NCBI GenBank assembly: GCA_030263665.1
Contig: SZPK01000012.1
Location: forward strand, 128,366-192,365
Origin: Villigracilis sp024434165
Lineage (GTDB): Bacteria; Chloroflexota; Anaerolineae; Anaerolineales; Villigracilaceae
Direction of reading: 5' to 3'
DNA: 64,000 bases
Shown: piece after piece, positions 8,048 through 15,739 of the stretch
Layout: each line of letters begins with the position of its first letter
How positions within the stretch are numbered: position 1 is the stretch's first letter
Translations under genes and position numbers: made by a program
The notes under the pieces: generated by a model
What the model saw: the letters and a program-made list of their open reading frames with translations, nothing else
Told to the model about the DNA's origin: nothing
Databases searched by the model: none

Positions 8048-10636
8048 TCAGTTGTCATTTCGGGATAACTCCTTCAATATCGCCAGCGTTTCCATTTTGC
8101 CGCCCGTGCCGTTCTCGCCGCCGGGTCCCACACACGAGGGACAGCCGTCTTCGCATTCGCATTCCTTCACCAATTCATAAGCGCGTTGAACGAGTTCATC
8201 ATGAATTTCAAACAACCGCTGGCTGAAGCCGATTCCGGCAGGGACGAGATCGTACAAAACGACGGCGGGTTTTCCACCCGCTGCCGACCACGCGGGTTCG
8301 GAGAAGACTCCCAGGTCGCGCGGGTCGCACATCAGGAACAGCGGCGCAAGGTTGCCGAGCGCAAACCCCAAGCCCGCCAGCCCGCTGCGCATCCGCACGT
8401 TCTGCTCCACTTTTTGATGACAAGTGCGGCAGAGCGTGACGAGATTTTCCAAGCGATTTGCCTCTTCTTTGGATGTGAACGCGCGGAACGGGATTTTGTG
8501 ATGCACGTCATGCTCGCGTGTGGATTCCACTGCGCCGCACACCTGACAGGTGAACTGGTCCCGGCTGCGGACGGCGAATCTTATCTTCTGCCAATCCGCT
8601 CCGTAGTCGTTGGGGTCGTTGGTCCATGCGCCGGATTCGCGCAGGCGTTCGAGCGCGGCTTCGGAGAGGGTCAGCCAGTAGCCGGTGGTTTGCAGTTCGG
8701 AGGGCGGCATGTCCAGCGGTTCCAATCCCAGGTTTTCGTTGGTGAACCAGCGCAGTTTTTTGAAGCCGACGATCTGGGTTGTGACCTGGATTTCGCCATA
8801 CCCTGCCTGCCCCCCTCTCCTGTTAGGAGAGGGGCTGGGGGTGAGGTCGGACAAAATTTGAATCTCCGAACGCTGCTGCGCCTCGGTGTAGTAGTCCAAG
8901 CCAACGGGGATCAATTGTGCGATGTGATTTTCGAGATTGAGTTCCTGCACAAAATACTGCTGCGCCTCGTGCATGTAGATCGCGCTGGGGTGAACCATCC
9001 ACGCGGCGGATTCGCCGTCCACGGTGCCGATGATTGTCGGTTTTCCATCTTCATCCGCCGCCTGCAAGACCACGCTTTGCGGCGAGGCGGAGCGCAGGGA
9101 AATGTTCGCGGCGGGATAAGCGTCCTGCATCCAGTAATATTTTTCGTCCGAGAAGTGCGCTTCGTTGTTGGAAGTTAGAAACTGGAGATACTCTTCGATG
9201 GTTTCCCATGACAACGAGCCGAACGACTCCCCTTTTTGAAACGGCAGTTCGAACATGGCGCAGCGCAGATGCTCCAGCAGAATCAACAGGTGATTCGGGT
9301 TGACCAGCGCCTGTTCGGGCGACCTGCCAAAGAAGTATTCGGGATGATGCGCGAGGAATTGATCCAACGGATTGGGCGAAGCCACCAGCACGGAAACGGC
9401 TGGATCATCGCCGCGGCCCGCGCGCCCCGCCTGCTGCCGCGCGCTGGCAATGGTGCCCGGATACCCGACGAGAATCGCCGCACCCAAGCCGCCGATGTCA
9501 ATGCCAAGTTCGAGGGCATTGGTGGCAACGACGGTTTTGACCGAGCCGTTACGTAAGCCTTGTTCGATCTCGCGGCGCTGGTGAGGGAGGTAGCCGGAGC
9601 GATAGCCGCGAATGGAAGAGCCGATATTCGATAATTCGGTGTTCGATCTTCGAATATCGAATATCGAATTTCCACCCTGCAAGTATGTCAAAATCATTTC
9701 CACCGTTCTTCTCGTGCGGGCAAAGACCACCGACTGAATGTCCCGCGCCAGCAGGTCGTTTGCCAGCCGCACGCTTTCGAGCAGGCTGCTCTTCCGCAAG
9801 CCGAGCGCCGCATCGGTGACGGGCGGATTGTAGATGATGAAGTGCCGCTCGCCGCGCGAGGAGCCGTCGTTGTCAATCAACTCAACGGGTTTTTCGATCA
9901 GGGCTTCGGCAAGTTCCTTCGGGTTGCCGATGGTAGCGGAAGCTAGAATAAATTTTGGCTTGCTTCCGTAAAAATCCACCACGCGCTTCAGCCTGCGGAT
10001 GACGTTGGCGACGTGCGAACCGAAGACTCCGCGATAGGTGTGCGCCTCGTCAATGACGATGAAATGGAGATTCGAGAAAAAGTCGCTCCAGTTGGCGTGA
10101 TGCGGCAGGATGCCGGTGTGCAGCATGTCGGGATTGGACAGCACAATGCGGGCGTTTTTGCGGATGGAAGGGCGGTCTTTCTGCGGGGTATCGCCATCGT
10201 AAATTCCAGCGATTAGTGACCAGTGATCGGTGACCAGTTGACGCAACACTGATAACTGATCACTGATGACTGATAACTGATCTTGCGCGAGGGCTTTGGT
10301 GGGAAATAAATACAACGCCCTTGCCTGCGGGTCTTCGAGCATGTTTGCGAGGACGGGCAGGTTGTAGGCGAGGGTCTTTCCGCTGGCGGTGCCGGTGGCA
10401 AGGATGACGTTTTGCCCGGCGCGGGTTTGATTCCATGCTTCGAATTGGTGGGAGTAGAGCGAGGAAACTCCACGCTTGGATAATGCCTCTCGAAGCGGAG
10501 CAGGCAGGTCGTTCGGAAAAGGATGCGGCTGCGCGGGACGGGGGGGAGTCGTCCGCCAGGCGGCGATGTTCGGCGCGGTATCTGCATCCCGTTTCCAAAA
10601 ATCCAAAAGAGGCTGAAGGGTGTTCAAAGGATTCAT
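8048..10636 (-). CDS. DEAD/DEAH helicase of the MrfA/DUF1998 type with an HNH-like segment
   Basis: An 862-aa SF2 helicase, probably 3'-5' and acting in DNA repair as MrfA does in Bacillus (family knowledge). Walker A TGTASGKT is at about 81-88, DEAH at 196-199, SATIGN follows, and QQAGRAGRG is motif VI. The C-terminal DUF1998 region ends with clustered cysteines (CECEDGCPSC) expected to bind zinc. Between the helicase core and that region, at about 690-740, lies an HNH-like segment with CxxC, DVHHKIPF and LCRTCH. Three in-frame inserts correspond to palindromic repeats. The start at 10636 is chosen because the extension to 10735 overlaps the divergent gene and is not helicase-like. Confidence 0.88.
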   Translation of the reverse strand: MNPLNTLQPLLDFWKRDADTAPNIAAWRTTPPRPAQPHPFPNDLPAPLREALSKRGVSSLYSHQFEAWNQTRAGQNVILATGTASGKTLAYNLPVLANMLEDPQARALYLFPTKALAQDQLSVISDQLSVLRQLVTDHWSLIAGIYDGDTPQKDRPSIRKNARIVLSNPDMLHTGILPHHANWSDFFSNLHFIVIDEAHTYRGVFGSHVANVIRRLKRVVDFYGSKPKFILASATIGNPKELAEALIEKPVELIDNDGSSRGERHFIIYNPPVTDAALGLRKSSLLESVRLANDLLARDIQSVVFARTRRTVEMILTYLQGGNSIFDIRRSNTELSNIGSSIRGYRSGYLPHQRREIEQGLRNGSVKTVVATNALELGIDIGGLGAAILVGYPGTIASARQQAGRAGRGDDPAVSVLVASPNPLDQFLAHHPEYFFGRSPEQALVNPNHLLILLEHLRCAMFELPFQKGESFGSLSWETIEEYLQFLTSNNEAHFSDEKYYWMQDAYPAANISLRSASPQSVVLQAADEDGKPTIIGTVDGESAAWMVHPSAIYMHEAQQYFVQELNLENHIAQLIPVGLDYYTEAQQRSEIQILSDLTPSPSPNRRGGQAGYGEIQVTTQIVGFKKLRWFTNENLGLEPLDMPPSELQTTGYWLTLSEAALERLRESGAWTNDPNDYGADWQKIRFAVRSRDQFTCQVCGAVESTREHDVHHKIPFRAFTSKEEANRLENLVTLCRTCHQKVEQNVRMRSGLAGLGFALGNLAPLFLMCDPRDLGVFSEPAWSAAGGKPAVVLYDLVPAGIGFSQRLFEIHDELVQRAYELVKECECEDGCPSCVGPGGENGTGGKMETLAILKELSRNDN
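8805..8850. repeat. Palindromic repeat in frame inside the helicase gene (1)
   Basis: A perfect 10-bp inverted repeat (CCCCTCTCCT/AGGAGAGGGG, 8812-8834) with a 3-nt loop sits inside a repeat-like flank. It is translated as LTPSPSPNRRGGQAG within the helicase. The same phrase is a familiar intergenic repeat in other bacterial genomes. Confidence 0.75.
9621..9670. repeat. Palindromic repeat in frame inside the helicase gene (2)
   Basis: GATATTCG (9623-9630) pairs with CGAATATC (9651-9658), within AT-rich ATCGAATATC units. It is translated as NSIFDIRRSNTELSNIG between helicase motifs and is compositionally unlike its surroundings. Confidence 0.75.
10211..10281. repeat. 'GATCAGT' repeat in frame inside the helicase gene (3)
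   Basis: Many short units of (a)ctgat/atcagt and gtgaccagt. It is translated as DQLSVISDQLSVLRQLV between motif Ia and the YDGDTP segment. Related strings occur at 18010-18032 and 49034-49052. Confidence 0.75.
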
Positions 10637-10650
10637 TAAGCCGGAGTCAA

Positions 10651-10665
10651 TAGAATTGTCGAATG
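10651..10665 (+). promoter_or_regulatory. -10 element six bases before an ATG
   Basis: TAGAAT (10651-10656) followed by 6 nt and the ATG at 10663. Transcription would begin at or next to the start codon, giving a leaderless mRNA. No ribosome-binding site is present. Confidence 0.45.
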
Positions 10666-12369
10666 CGAAAAAAACTCTTGGTTTTGCTTGGCTTTCACGC
10701 ATGTTGGGGAGTGGTGCTTGCGTTGAGTATATCAAAGTACGGCTTGGGCGTTTCGACGGACGCCACCGCCTATATGTTCGCCGGCGTGAACTGGATCCGC
10801 GGGGACGGACTGATTGATTTCAGCGGCGGGGGCTATGTTTTGTGGCCCCCGCTTTACCCGATGCTGATCGGCTTTCTGCATCTCACGGGTTTGAGTGCGT
10901 TTGCCGCCGCGCATGTGATTCAATTTGCAGCGTATGCGCTCGCGGCTTATGCATCGTCGGCGCTTTTGCTGAAACTTTTTCCAGACGATTTTGCGTTTGC
11001 CTTTCTCGGCGCATTTTTGATCGCCGTCGCCCCGGTTTCGATCTCCACGTTTTTGATGGTGGGCACCGATTATCTTTTCATGCTTTTTCCCATCGCCGCC
11101 GCGCTCCTGCTTCAGCGATATTCTGAAAAAGGGGATTGGGCGAGCCTGACCCTGCTCGGCTTGACCGCATCCCTTGCCATGCTCACCCGTTATATCGGAT
11201 ACGCGCTCGTTCTTTCCGCGCTGACGGCGGTTCTGTTCGCTTCGAGCGGACCGCCGCTGAAACGAATCCTGCGTGCCGCTTACGCAGGCATGTTTTCCCT
11301 CGTCCCGTTTTTGTGGATGCTCAATACCTGGCTTGCCACCAATGGGTTGCGCCGCCCGCCGCTTTCATTTAGCGAGTACGCCGCGCAATTCACCGCCGGC
11401 GTGATTGCCATGTTCACCGTCAACGTGCCGGATGCGGCAAATATCACGATGCTGCATCATTGGATGGTGTGGGGGTGGGTGGTTTTGGCGGCAATTCTGC
11501 TTTTCGTTCTCTCGCGGCGCGTGAAGGTCTTCACGCCAATGACCATATTCCTGTTTGGGTTCGGAATGATCTACACCGCCGCTTTGTTTGGCACCGCATT
11601 GATCGCGTACTTCAATCGCCTGTGGGGGCGCTTTCAACTGCCGGATTATGTGCCCGTGATCGTCCTGTTCCTGCTGGTCATCGGGCATGGGCTGCGTTAT
11701 TTGAGGGAACGCCGCTCCGGTTGGTTTGTTCCGGCGGCGCTGCTGGGCGCCGGTTTCCTGCTGTTTATCAGCGTATTGCAGTTCAACCGGACGGTGCTGC
11801 TGCTGCGCGACGCCGTTCATGGAATCATCCCGGAGAACGGCGTCAACACGCAGGAAATGAACGAGAATTCGATCATCCGCTATTGGAAGGAAAATCCGCC
11901 GGAAGGGGCATATCGCCTGTTTGCAAATTACCCGGCGGCGGCGGCGTTCCATACCCGTCACAGTGCGCAAGCCTCGCCGCGAAAGACTCCGGTTTACGGT
12001 GATGAGGTCTACCCGTTGGAGGATTACATCGGCTATCTATTTCCCGATGACCAGCCGGTTTATCTGCTGTGGATCGAGCCGAATGTTTACGAACATGTGT
12101 ACCTGCCGCATGAACTTGCCCCCATCGCGGAGATTGAAGTGATCTTCGAAAACGAAGACGGCGGAATCTACCGTCTACACCCCGCCCGGCAGGCGTTCGC
12201 CTGCATGCAGGGAACGGAACGCCCATGCGCCCACGGCGAGCGGAAACCAGAACGTCACGGCGCGATAAAGGAGGGTGATGACCACCGCCTGGCTCCAGTT
12301 GACGTTCAGCGAACTCAGTGCAAGAGGCATGATGCCTTCGACGATGCCAATGCCGGACGGCGTGGGTGA
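10663..12369 (+). CDS. Multi-pass membrane protein, GT39/ArnT-like
   Basis: A 568-aa protein with about 10-12 hydrophobic segments and a luminal C-terminal tail. An acidic first loop (GVSTDATAYMFAG, about 29-41) resembles the catalytic-loop Asp of polyprenyl-phosphate-dependent glycosyltransferases (GT39/ArnT/PMT), so lipid-linked sugar transfer is plausible but unproven. The last ~65 residues, after GGIYRLH, run antisense through the 3' end of the convergent gene and look like readthrough: low hydrophobicity, many Arg, His and Asp. The natural stop may have been lost. It is divergent from the helicase with only 26 nt between starts. Confidence 0.7.
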   Translation: MRKKLLVLLGFHACWGVVLALSISKYGLGVSTDATAYMFAGVNWIRGDGLIDFSGGGYVLWPPLYPMLIGFLHLTGLSAFAAAHVIQFAAYALAAYASSALLLKLFPDDFAFAFLGAFLIAVAPVSISTFLMVGTDYLFMLFPIAAALLLQRYSEKGDWASLTLLGLTASLAMLTRYIGYALVLSALTAVLFASSGPPLKRILRAAYAGMFSLVPFLWMLNTWLATNGLRRPPLSFSEYAAQFTAGVIAMFTVNVPDAANITMLHHWMVWGWVVLAAILLFVLSRRVKVFTPMTIFLFGFGMIYTAALFGTALIAYFNRLWGRFQLPDYVPVIVLFLLVIGHGLRYLRERRSGWFVPAALLGAGFLLFISVLQFNRTVLLLRDAVHGIIPENGVNTQEMNENSIIRYWKENPPEGAYRLFANYPAAAAFHTRHSAQASPRKTPVYGDEVYPLEDYIGYLFPDDQPVYLLWIEPNVYEHVYLPHELAPIAEIEVIFENEDGGIYRLHPARQAFACMQGTERPCAHGERKPERHGAIKEGDDHRLAPVDVQRTQCKRHDAFDDANAGRRG

Positions 12370-13188
12370 AACGATGAGAAAAAGATACGCCATCGAAAAC
12401 CCGGCAATAATGGTGCCAGCCGAAAAGGGCACCTCGAAGGAGAGAAACGCGCAGACCAGGATCAGCATCAGCAGTCCCTTGTCGAAGATGCCCCACAACA
12501 CCGGGCGAATCAGGCTGGACGGTTTTTCCGTCAGTCCGGAAAAACCGTCCGCGATCTCGTGCGCGAATTCATGCGCGCGCGCTTCGCTGAGGTAATTTTC
12601 CCTGCGGAAAAGATGCACCACCCGGTTGACCCCGCGCGCCAGTTTTGCGAGCAGATTTCCGAGCTTCTCCGCAGACCGATACCCCGCATACAATACCGAG
12701 CCGTAAGTGACTGCGATCCCGAACAGGAAAAGCGATGCCGAGATTTCCCCCGCGTTCAAATCGTTGCGGCGGACAAGGACGACCAGCCCCAGGGCGAGGA
12801 TGACGAGGAACGCCGCCTGGTCGAGCAGGAGGAACAACGCCGCCGCCACCGTAACCTTGCCAGCGGGGTGCCCGCGCCGCCGGGCTTCGGCTGCGAAGAG
12901 CGCAACCCCGCCCGCCCCGGCGGTGGGCGCCACCACATTGATAAAGTTCGCCGCCGCGGCGATGCGGCTGAGGGTCAGCACGTTTTCATGGACGCCGAGC
13001 AGGTGAAAAATGGATTGGTACATCCGTCCGCTGGCGACGAACCAGATGATTTGAATCAAAAGCGCGAGCAGGAAGAATCCCAAATGCGCCTTTTGCAGGG
13101 TGAGGAGAATGGTCTCCAGTTCGCTGAAACTGAGCGCCACCACGATTGCGCCCAGGAACAGAACCACCACGGCAAAAAGTTTCTTCAT
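12175..13188 (-). CDS. UPF0104/LPG-synthase-TM-like flippase-domain protein
   Basis: A 337-aa integral membrane protein with about 8 hydrophobic segments, matching the lysylphosphatidylglycerol-synthase transmembrane (UPF0104, AglD-like) family. Characteristic segments are NFINVVAPTAGAGG, where the Pro-x-x-Gly pattern is typical, and SPTPSGIGIVEG. Members move or modify lipids or lipid-linked sugars, but no substrate can be assigned. The ATG at 13188 begins a normal signal-anchor (MKKLFAVVVLFL). The upstream extension to 13317 is repeat-rich and rejected. Its 3' end overlaps the convergent GT39-like frame by 195 nt. Confidence 0.8.
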   Translation of the reverse strand: MKKLFAVVVLFLGAIVVALSFSELETILLTLQKAHLGFFLLALLIQIIWFVASGRMYQSIFHLLGVHENVLTLSRIAAAANFINVVAPTAGAGGVALFAAEARRRGHPAGKVTVAAALFLLLDQAAFLVILALGLVVLVRRNDLNAGEISASLFLFGIAVTYGSVLYAGYRSAEKLGNLLAKLARGVNRVVHLFRRENYLSEARAHEFAHEIADGFSGLTEKPSSLIRPVLWGIFDKGLLMLILVCAFLSFEVPFSAGTIIAGFSMAYLFLIVSPTPSGIGIVEGIMPLALSSLNVNWSQAVVITLLYRAVTFWFPLAVGAWAFRSLHAGERLPGGV

Positions 13189-13367
13189 TTCGACAGGTTT
13201 TCCTTTGTTGGCTCGATGTTTTGTTTTCTCCTGTAAAGACAGGGGATGGGGGATTCGGCTTCCGCGCCGGGTCGAGGAAAACGGATCCACTTCGCAGTTT
13301 GCATTGTAACAAAACATCCGGCAGCCTGCATTTCTCGTCCTCTGAAGGGGACATTTCTACTTTGGGC
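13189..13367. other. Intergenic stretch upstream of the UPF0104 gene
   Basis: It holds a hairpin-like ctcctgtaaagacaggg phrase near 13230 and, on the minus strand, a possible -10 TACAAT (13308-13303) for the UPF0104 gene. I see no coding sequence. Confidence 0.35.
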
Positions 13368-13485
13368 TAAGTAGTCGGTCGAAATAAATTTTACAAAAAT
13401 ACGCTCCCGGCGGCGTCCCCGCCGCCGAGGACGGCGGCATGAGCAGGAATTTGTTTTCTAAAAAAAACTTATGACCGACTACTTA
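13368..13485. mobile_element. MITE-like element, copy 1
   Basis: A 118-bp element bounded by perfect 13-bp inverted repeats TAAGTAGTCGGTC (13368-13380) and GACCGACTACTTA (13473-13485). Inside, a GC-rich hairpin (GGCGGC gtcccc GCCGCC) is nested in a GCTC/GAGC stem. If the outermost TA is a target duplication, the element resembles miniature IS630/mariner-type elements. An identical copy begins at 63904. There is no coding capacity. Confidence 0.75.
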
Positions 13486-13503
13486 ACACTGCATTTCAGG
13501 CTA

Positions 13504-13532
13504 TTGACAAACTTCATTCACTGAATTATGAT
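13504..13532 (+). promoter_or_regulatory. Promoter of the Rrf2 gene
   Basis: TTGACA (13504-13509), a 17-nt spacer and TATGAT (13527-13532), a near-consensus vegetative promoter. The predicted start at about 13539 leaves a 38-nt leader with ribosome-binding sequence before the ATG. Rrf2 regulators often bind their own promoter, but no operator is assigned here. Confidence 0.75.
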
Positions 13533-13576
13533 GAAAACGAATAAAGTCTATTTTTCCAGTAGGAGTTATATAGGAA

Positions 13577-14035
13577 ATGCGGCTATCCAAGCGCGGCGAA
13601 TATGGACTGCGAGCCATGATCGCACTGGCAGAACCCGCCGAAACGGGCAATGCCCCACATATGATGCAGATCAAGGAGATCGCCCAGCGCGAACACATCT
13701 CTGCCAAATTCCTGGAGCAAATTCTGCTGGCGCTCAAGAACAATGGTCTGCTGCACAGCAAGATGGGAGTCGGAGGCGGGTATTACCTGGCAAAGCCCGC
13801 CAAAGAAATCACACTGGGGCAGATCTTCCGCGTGCTGGATGGACCTGTGGCTCCCGTGAAGTGCGTCAGCCAGATGGCGTACGAACCATGCGGCTGCCCA
13901 GACGAGGAGACATGCGGCTTGCGCCTGGTGATGGGCGACGTGCGCAACGCCATTGCAGGCATCCTCGATCACACCTCGCTGGCGGATGTGACCAGCCGCC
14001 AAAACGCGATCCGCAAAAAACTTGGCGTGAAGTAG
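13577..14035 (+). CDS. Rrf2-family transcriptional regulator with a cysteine cluster
   Basis: A 152-aa winged-helix regulator. Residues 1-80 form the Rrf2 DNA-binding region (MRLSKRGEYGLRAMIAL at the N-terminus, then FLEQILLALKNNGLL and the glycine-rich wing GVGGGYYLAKP). Residues about 95-115 carry four cysteines (CVSQ...CGC...C), in the place where IscR and NsrR bind an Fe-S cluster, so redox, iron or sulfur sensing is plausible. A TauE/SafE exporter follows about 110 nt downstream on the same strand, after an intervening terminator, so sulfur-compound export is a possible target. Confidence 0.85.
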   Translation: MRLSKRGEYGLRAMIALAEPAETGNAPHMMQIKEIAQREHISAKFLEQILLALKNNGLLHSKMGVGGGYYLAKPAKEITLGQIFRVLDGPVAPVKCVSQMAYEPCGCPDEETCGLRLVMGDVRNAIAGILDHTSLADVTSRQNAIRKKLGVK

Positions 14036-14064
14036 AAACGCGCGATGGGTGCCGCGTTTTTATT
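14036..14064 (+). terminator. Terminator after the Rrf2 gene
   Basis: AAACGCG/CGCGTTT stem (14036-14042 and 14053-14059) followed by a T-rich tail, beginning directly after the stop codon. Confidence 0.7.
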
Positions 14065-14144
14065 TCGACGAAAAGCCTACTTGTATTATAGACTTTATGA
14101 TATTTTGACATTTCAGAGTAATCAACACAGAAAAGGAGTCATAT

Positions 14145-14900
14145 ATGGAACTGTCAATTCTTATGTATGTGCTGGTGGGCTTTCTAGCCCAAATGATAGA
14201 CGGCGCGCTAGGTATGGCGTACGGCGTCAGTTCGAACACCTTTCTTTTGAGTCTCGGCATTCCCCCTGCCGCCGCATCTGCCAGTGTGCACATGGCGGAG
14301 GTGGTGACCACCGGCGTTTCAGGCGCCTCGCACTGGAAGTTGGGCAACGTGGATTGGAAACTCGTTCGGCGTTTGCTCATTCCGGGGGTCATCGGGGGCG
14401 CGGCAGGCGCTTACCTGCTGACATCCATTGACGGCAACATCATCAAGCCTTACATCGCTGTGTATCTGCTCGTCATGGGCGGTGTAATCGTCTACAAGGC
14501 GTTCACGCTCCAGCCGCGCAACAAGCCCGACGGCTATCATGGACCACGCGTGAGCCTGCTTGGTTTGCTCGGTGGATTCTGCGATGCCATTGGCGGCGGC
14601 GGTTGGGGACCGGTCGTCACTTCTACACTGGTGGCGCGCGGGAAAAATCCGCGCATGACAATCGGTTCGGTAAACTTCTCGGAGTTCTTTGTCACCCTGA
14701 TCCAGTCCATTTTGTTTGTGTTGACACTGACATTTGGGGAGTATTGGCAGATCATCCTGGGACTCTTGATAGGCGGGGTTGCCGCCGCACCGATTGCCGC
14801 AAAGGCGGCGCAAAAACTGCCCATGAAAGCCCTGATGATATTTGTGGGAGTTTTGATCATCGCGCTCAGCATTCGGACCCTGATTCTGGCGTTGAGTTAG
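14145..14900 (+). CDS. TauE/SafE-family sulfite/anion exporter
   Basis: A 251-aa membrane protein with 7-8 hydrophobic segments, in the TauE/SafE (TSUP) family, whose members export sulfite, sulfoacetate or related organosulfur anions. The duplicated family motif is visible (GFLAQMIDGALGMAYG near the N-terminus and GLLGGFCDAIGGGGWGP near residue 145). A strong ribosome-binding site (aaaggag) precedes the ATG. Its position after the Rrf2 regulator suggests sulfur-stress control. The substrate is not determined. Confidence 0.85.
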   Translation: MELSILMYVLVGFLAQMIDGALGMAYGVSSNTFLLSLGIPPAAASASVHMAEVVTTGVSGASHWKLGNVDWKLVRRLLIPGVIGGAAGAYLLTSIDGNIIKPYIAVYLLVMGGVIVYKAFTLQPRNKPDGYHGPRVSLLGLLGGFCDAIGGGGWGPVVTSTLVARGKNPRMTIGSVNFSEFFVTLIQSILFVLTLTFGEYWQIILGLLIGGVAAAPIAAKAAQKLPMKALMIFVGVLIIALSIRTLILALS

Positions 14901-14994
14901 CGTGGTTGTGCAGGTGAGCAGGTGCACAAGCAGCAGTCAAACATGGCTGCCTGTGTACCTGTTTCCCTGTGTACCTATTCCCCTGTTTACGTCC

Positions 14995-15693
14995 TCACCA
15001 AATTCCCGGCATCAAACGATACCTCGTCTTTTGCGCGTACTCTTTGTAGCCGGGCAGTTCTTCCTGCAGGGTTTTATCTTCCAACGCCGTGCGGGCGATC
15101 ATTACGACTCCAAGCAGGAGGGTGGGAATCCATGCCCAGAGCGAATCCAACAACAGGGGGATGAAAAGATAGCCCAACATGCCGCCCGCGTAGCCGGGAT
15201 GGCGCACGATGCGATAGGGACCCGTGCTGACCACGTGATGTCCGCGTTCGGTTTGGATGCGCACCGTGCCGGAGAAGAAGCGGTTCTCGATCAGCGCCCA
15301 CGAGGAAAAACCATAACCGAGGATGATGCCGGTTAGCGCAACCAGACTCACAGTCAGGTTTGAAGCGGGGGACCAGCCAAAGAGTCTATCCAGCCCGGCG
15401 ACGGTCAAAATCAGAAGGGAGCCGAGTCCCAGCAGCGGGGCGAGGATTTTATCCCACGATTTCGTATCCTTTGCATCCATGAAGCGGGCGCGTTCCCTGA
15501 TCAGGTCGGGGTGACGCTGACCGGCAAGCACGCGGCTGATGACGAACGCGAGGATGCTTGCAACGGCGTACGCCCATGCCTGCCACCAGCCCCATTGACC
15601 GGAAATGAGCATCGGAAGGAACGGCGCAACGACCACGATGAGGAGCATCTGGATCACGACGCGCAGTGTGAAGGTTCGCTTGGTTTCAGACAT
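14995..15693 (-). CDS. Isoprenylcysteine-carboxyl-methyltransferase-like membrane protein
   Basis: A 232-aa membrane protein with about 5 hydrophobic segments. The C-terminal half has the ICMT/PEMT-type cofactor pattern (GPYRIVRHPGYAGG at about 160-173, then an acidic ED motif near 205), consistent with SAM-dependent methylation of a membrane-associated substrate. Bacterial members are of uncertain function. The ATG at 15693 is chosen because a GGAGG lies 5 nt upstream, and the longer frame to 15741 crosses the promoter. It is transcribed divergently from the NfeD gene. Confidence 0.75.
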   Translation of the reverse strand: MSETKRTFTLRVVIQMLLIVVVAPFLPMLISGQWGWWQAWAYAVASILAFVISRVLAGQRHPDLIRERARFMDAKDTKSWDKILAPLLGLGSLLILTVAGLDRLFGWSPASNLTVSLVALTGIILGYGFSSWALIENRFFSGTVRIQTERGHHVVSTGPYRIVRHPGYAGGMLGYLFIPLLLDSLWAWIPTLLLGVVMIARTALEDKTLQEELPGYKEYAQKTRYRLMPGIW

Positions 15694-15709
15694 AATGCCC
15701 TCCATAACC

Positions 15710-15717
15710 ATTATAAT
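15710..15717. promoter_or_regulatory. Overlapping back-to-back -10 elements
   Basis: ATTATAAT contains TATAAT on the plus strand (15712-15717) and TATAAT on the minus strand (15715-15710). One AT-rich site could therefore open for both divergent genes, the methyltransferase-like gene and nfeD. Confidence 0.55.
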
Positions 15718-15739
15718 AATTCGAGAAATGGATGCAACC

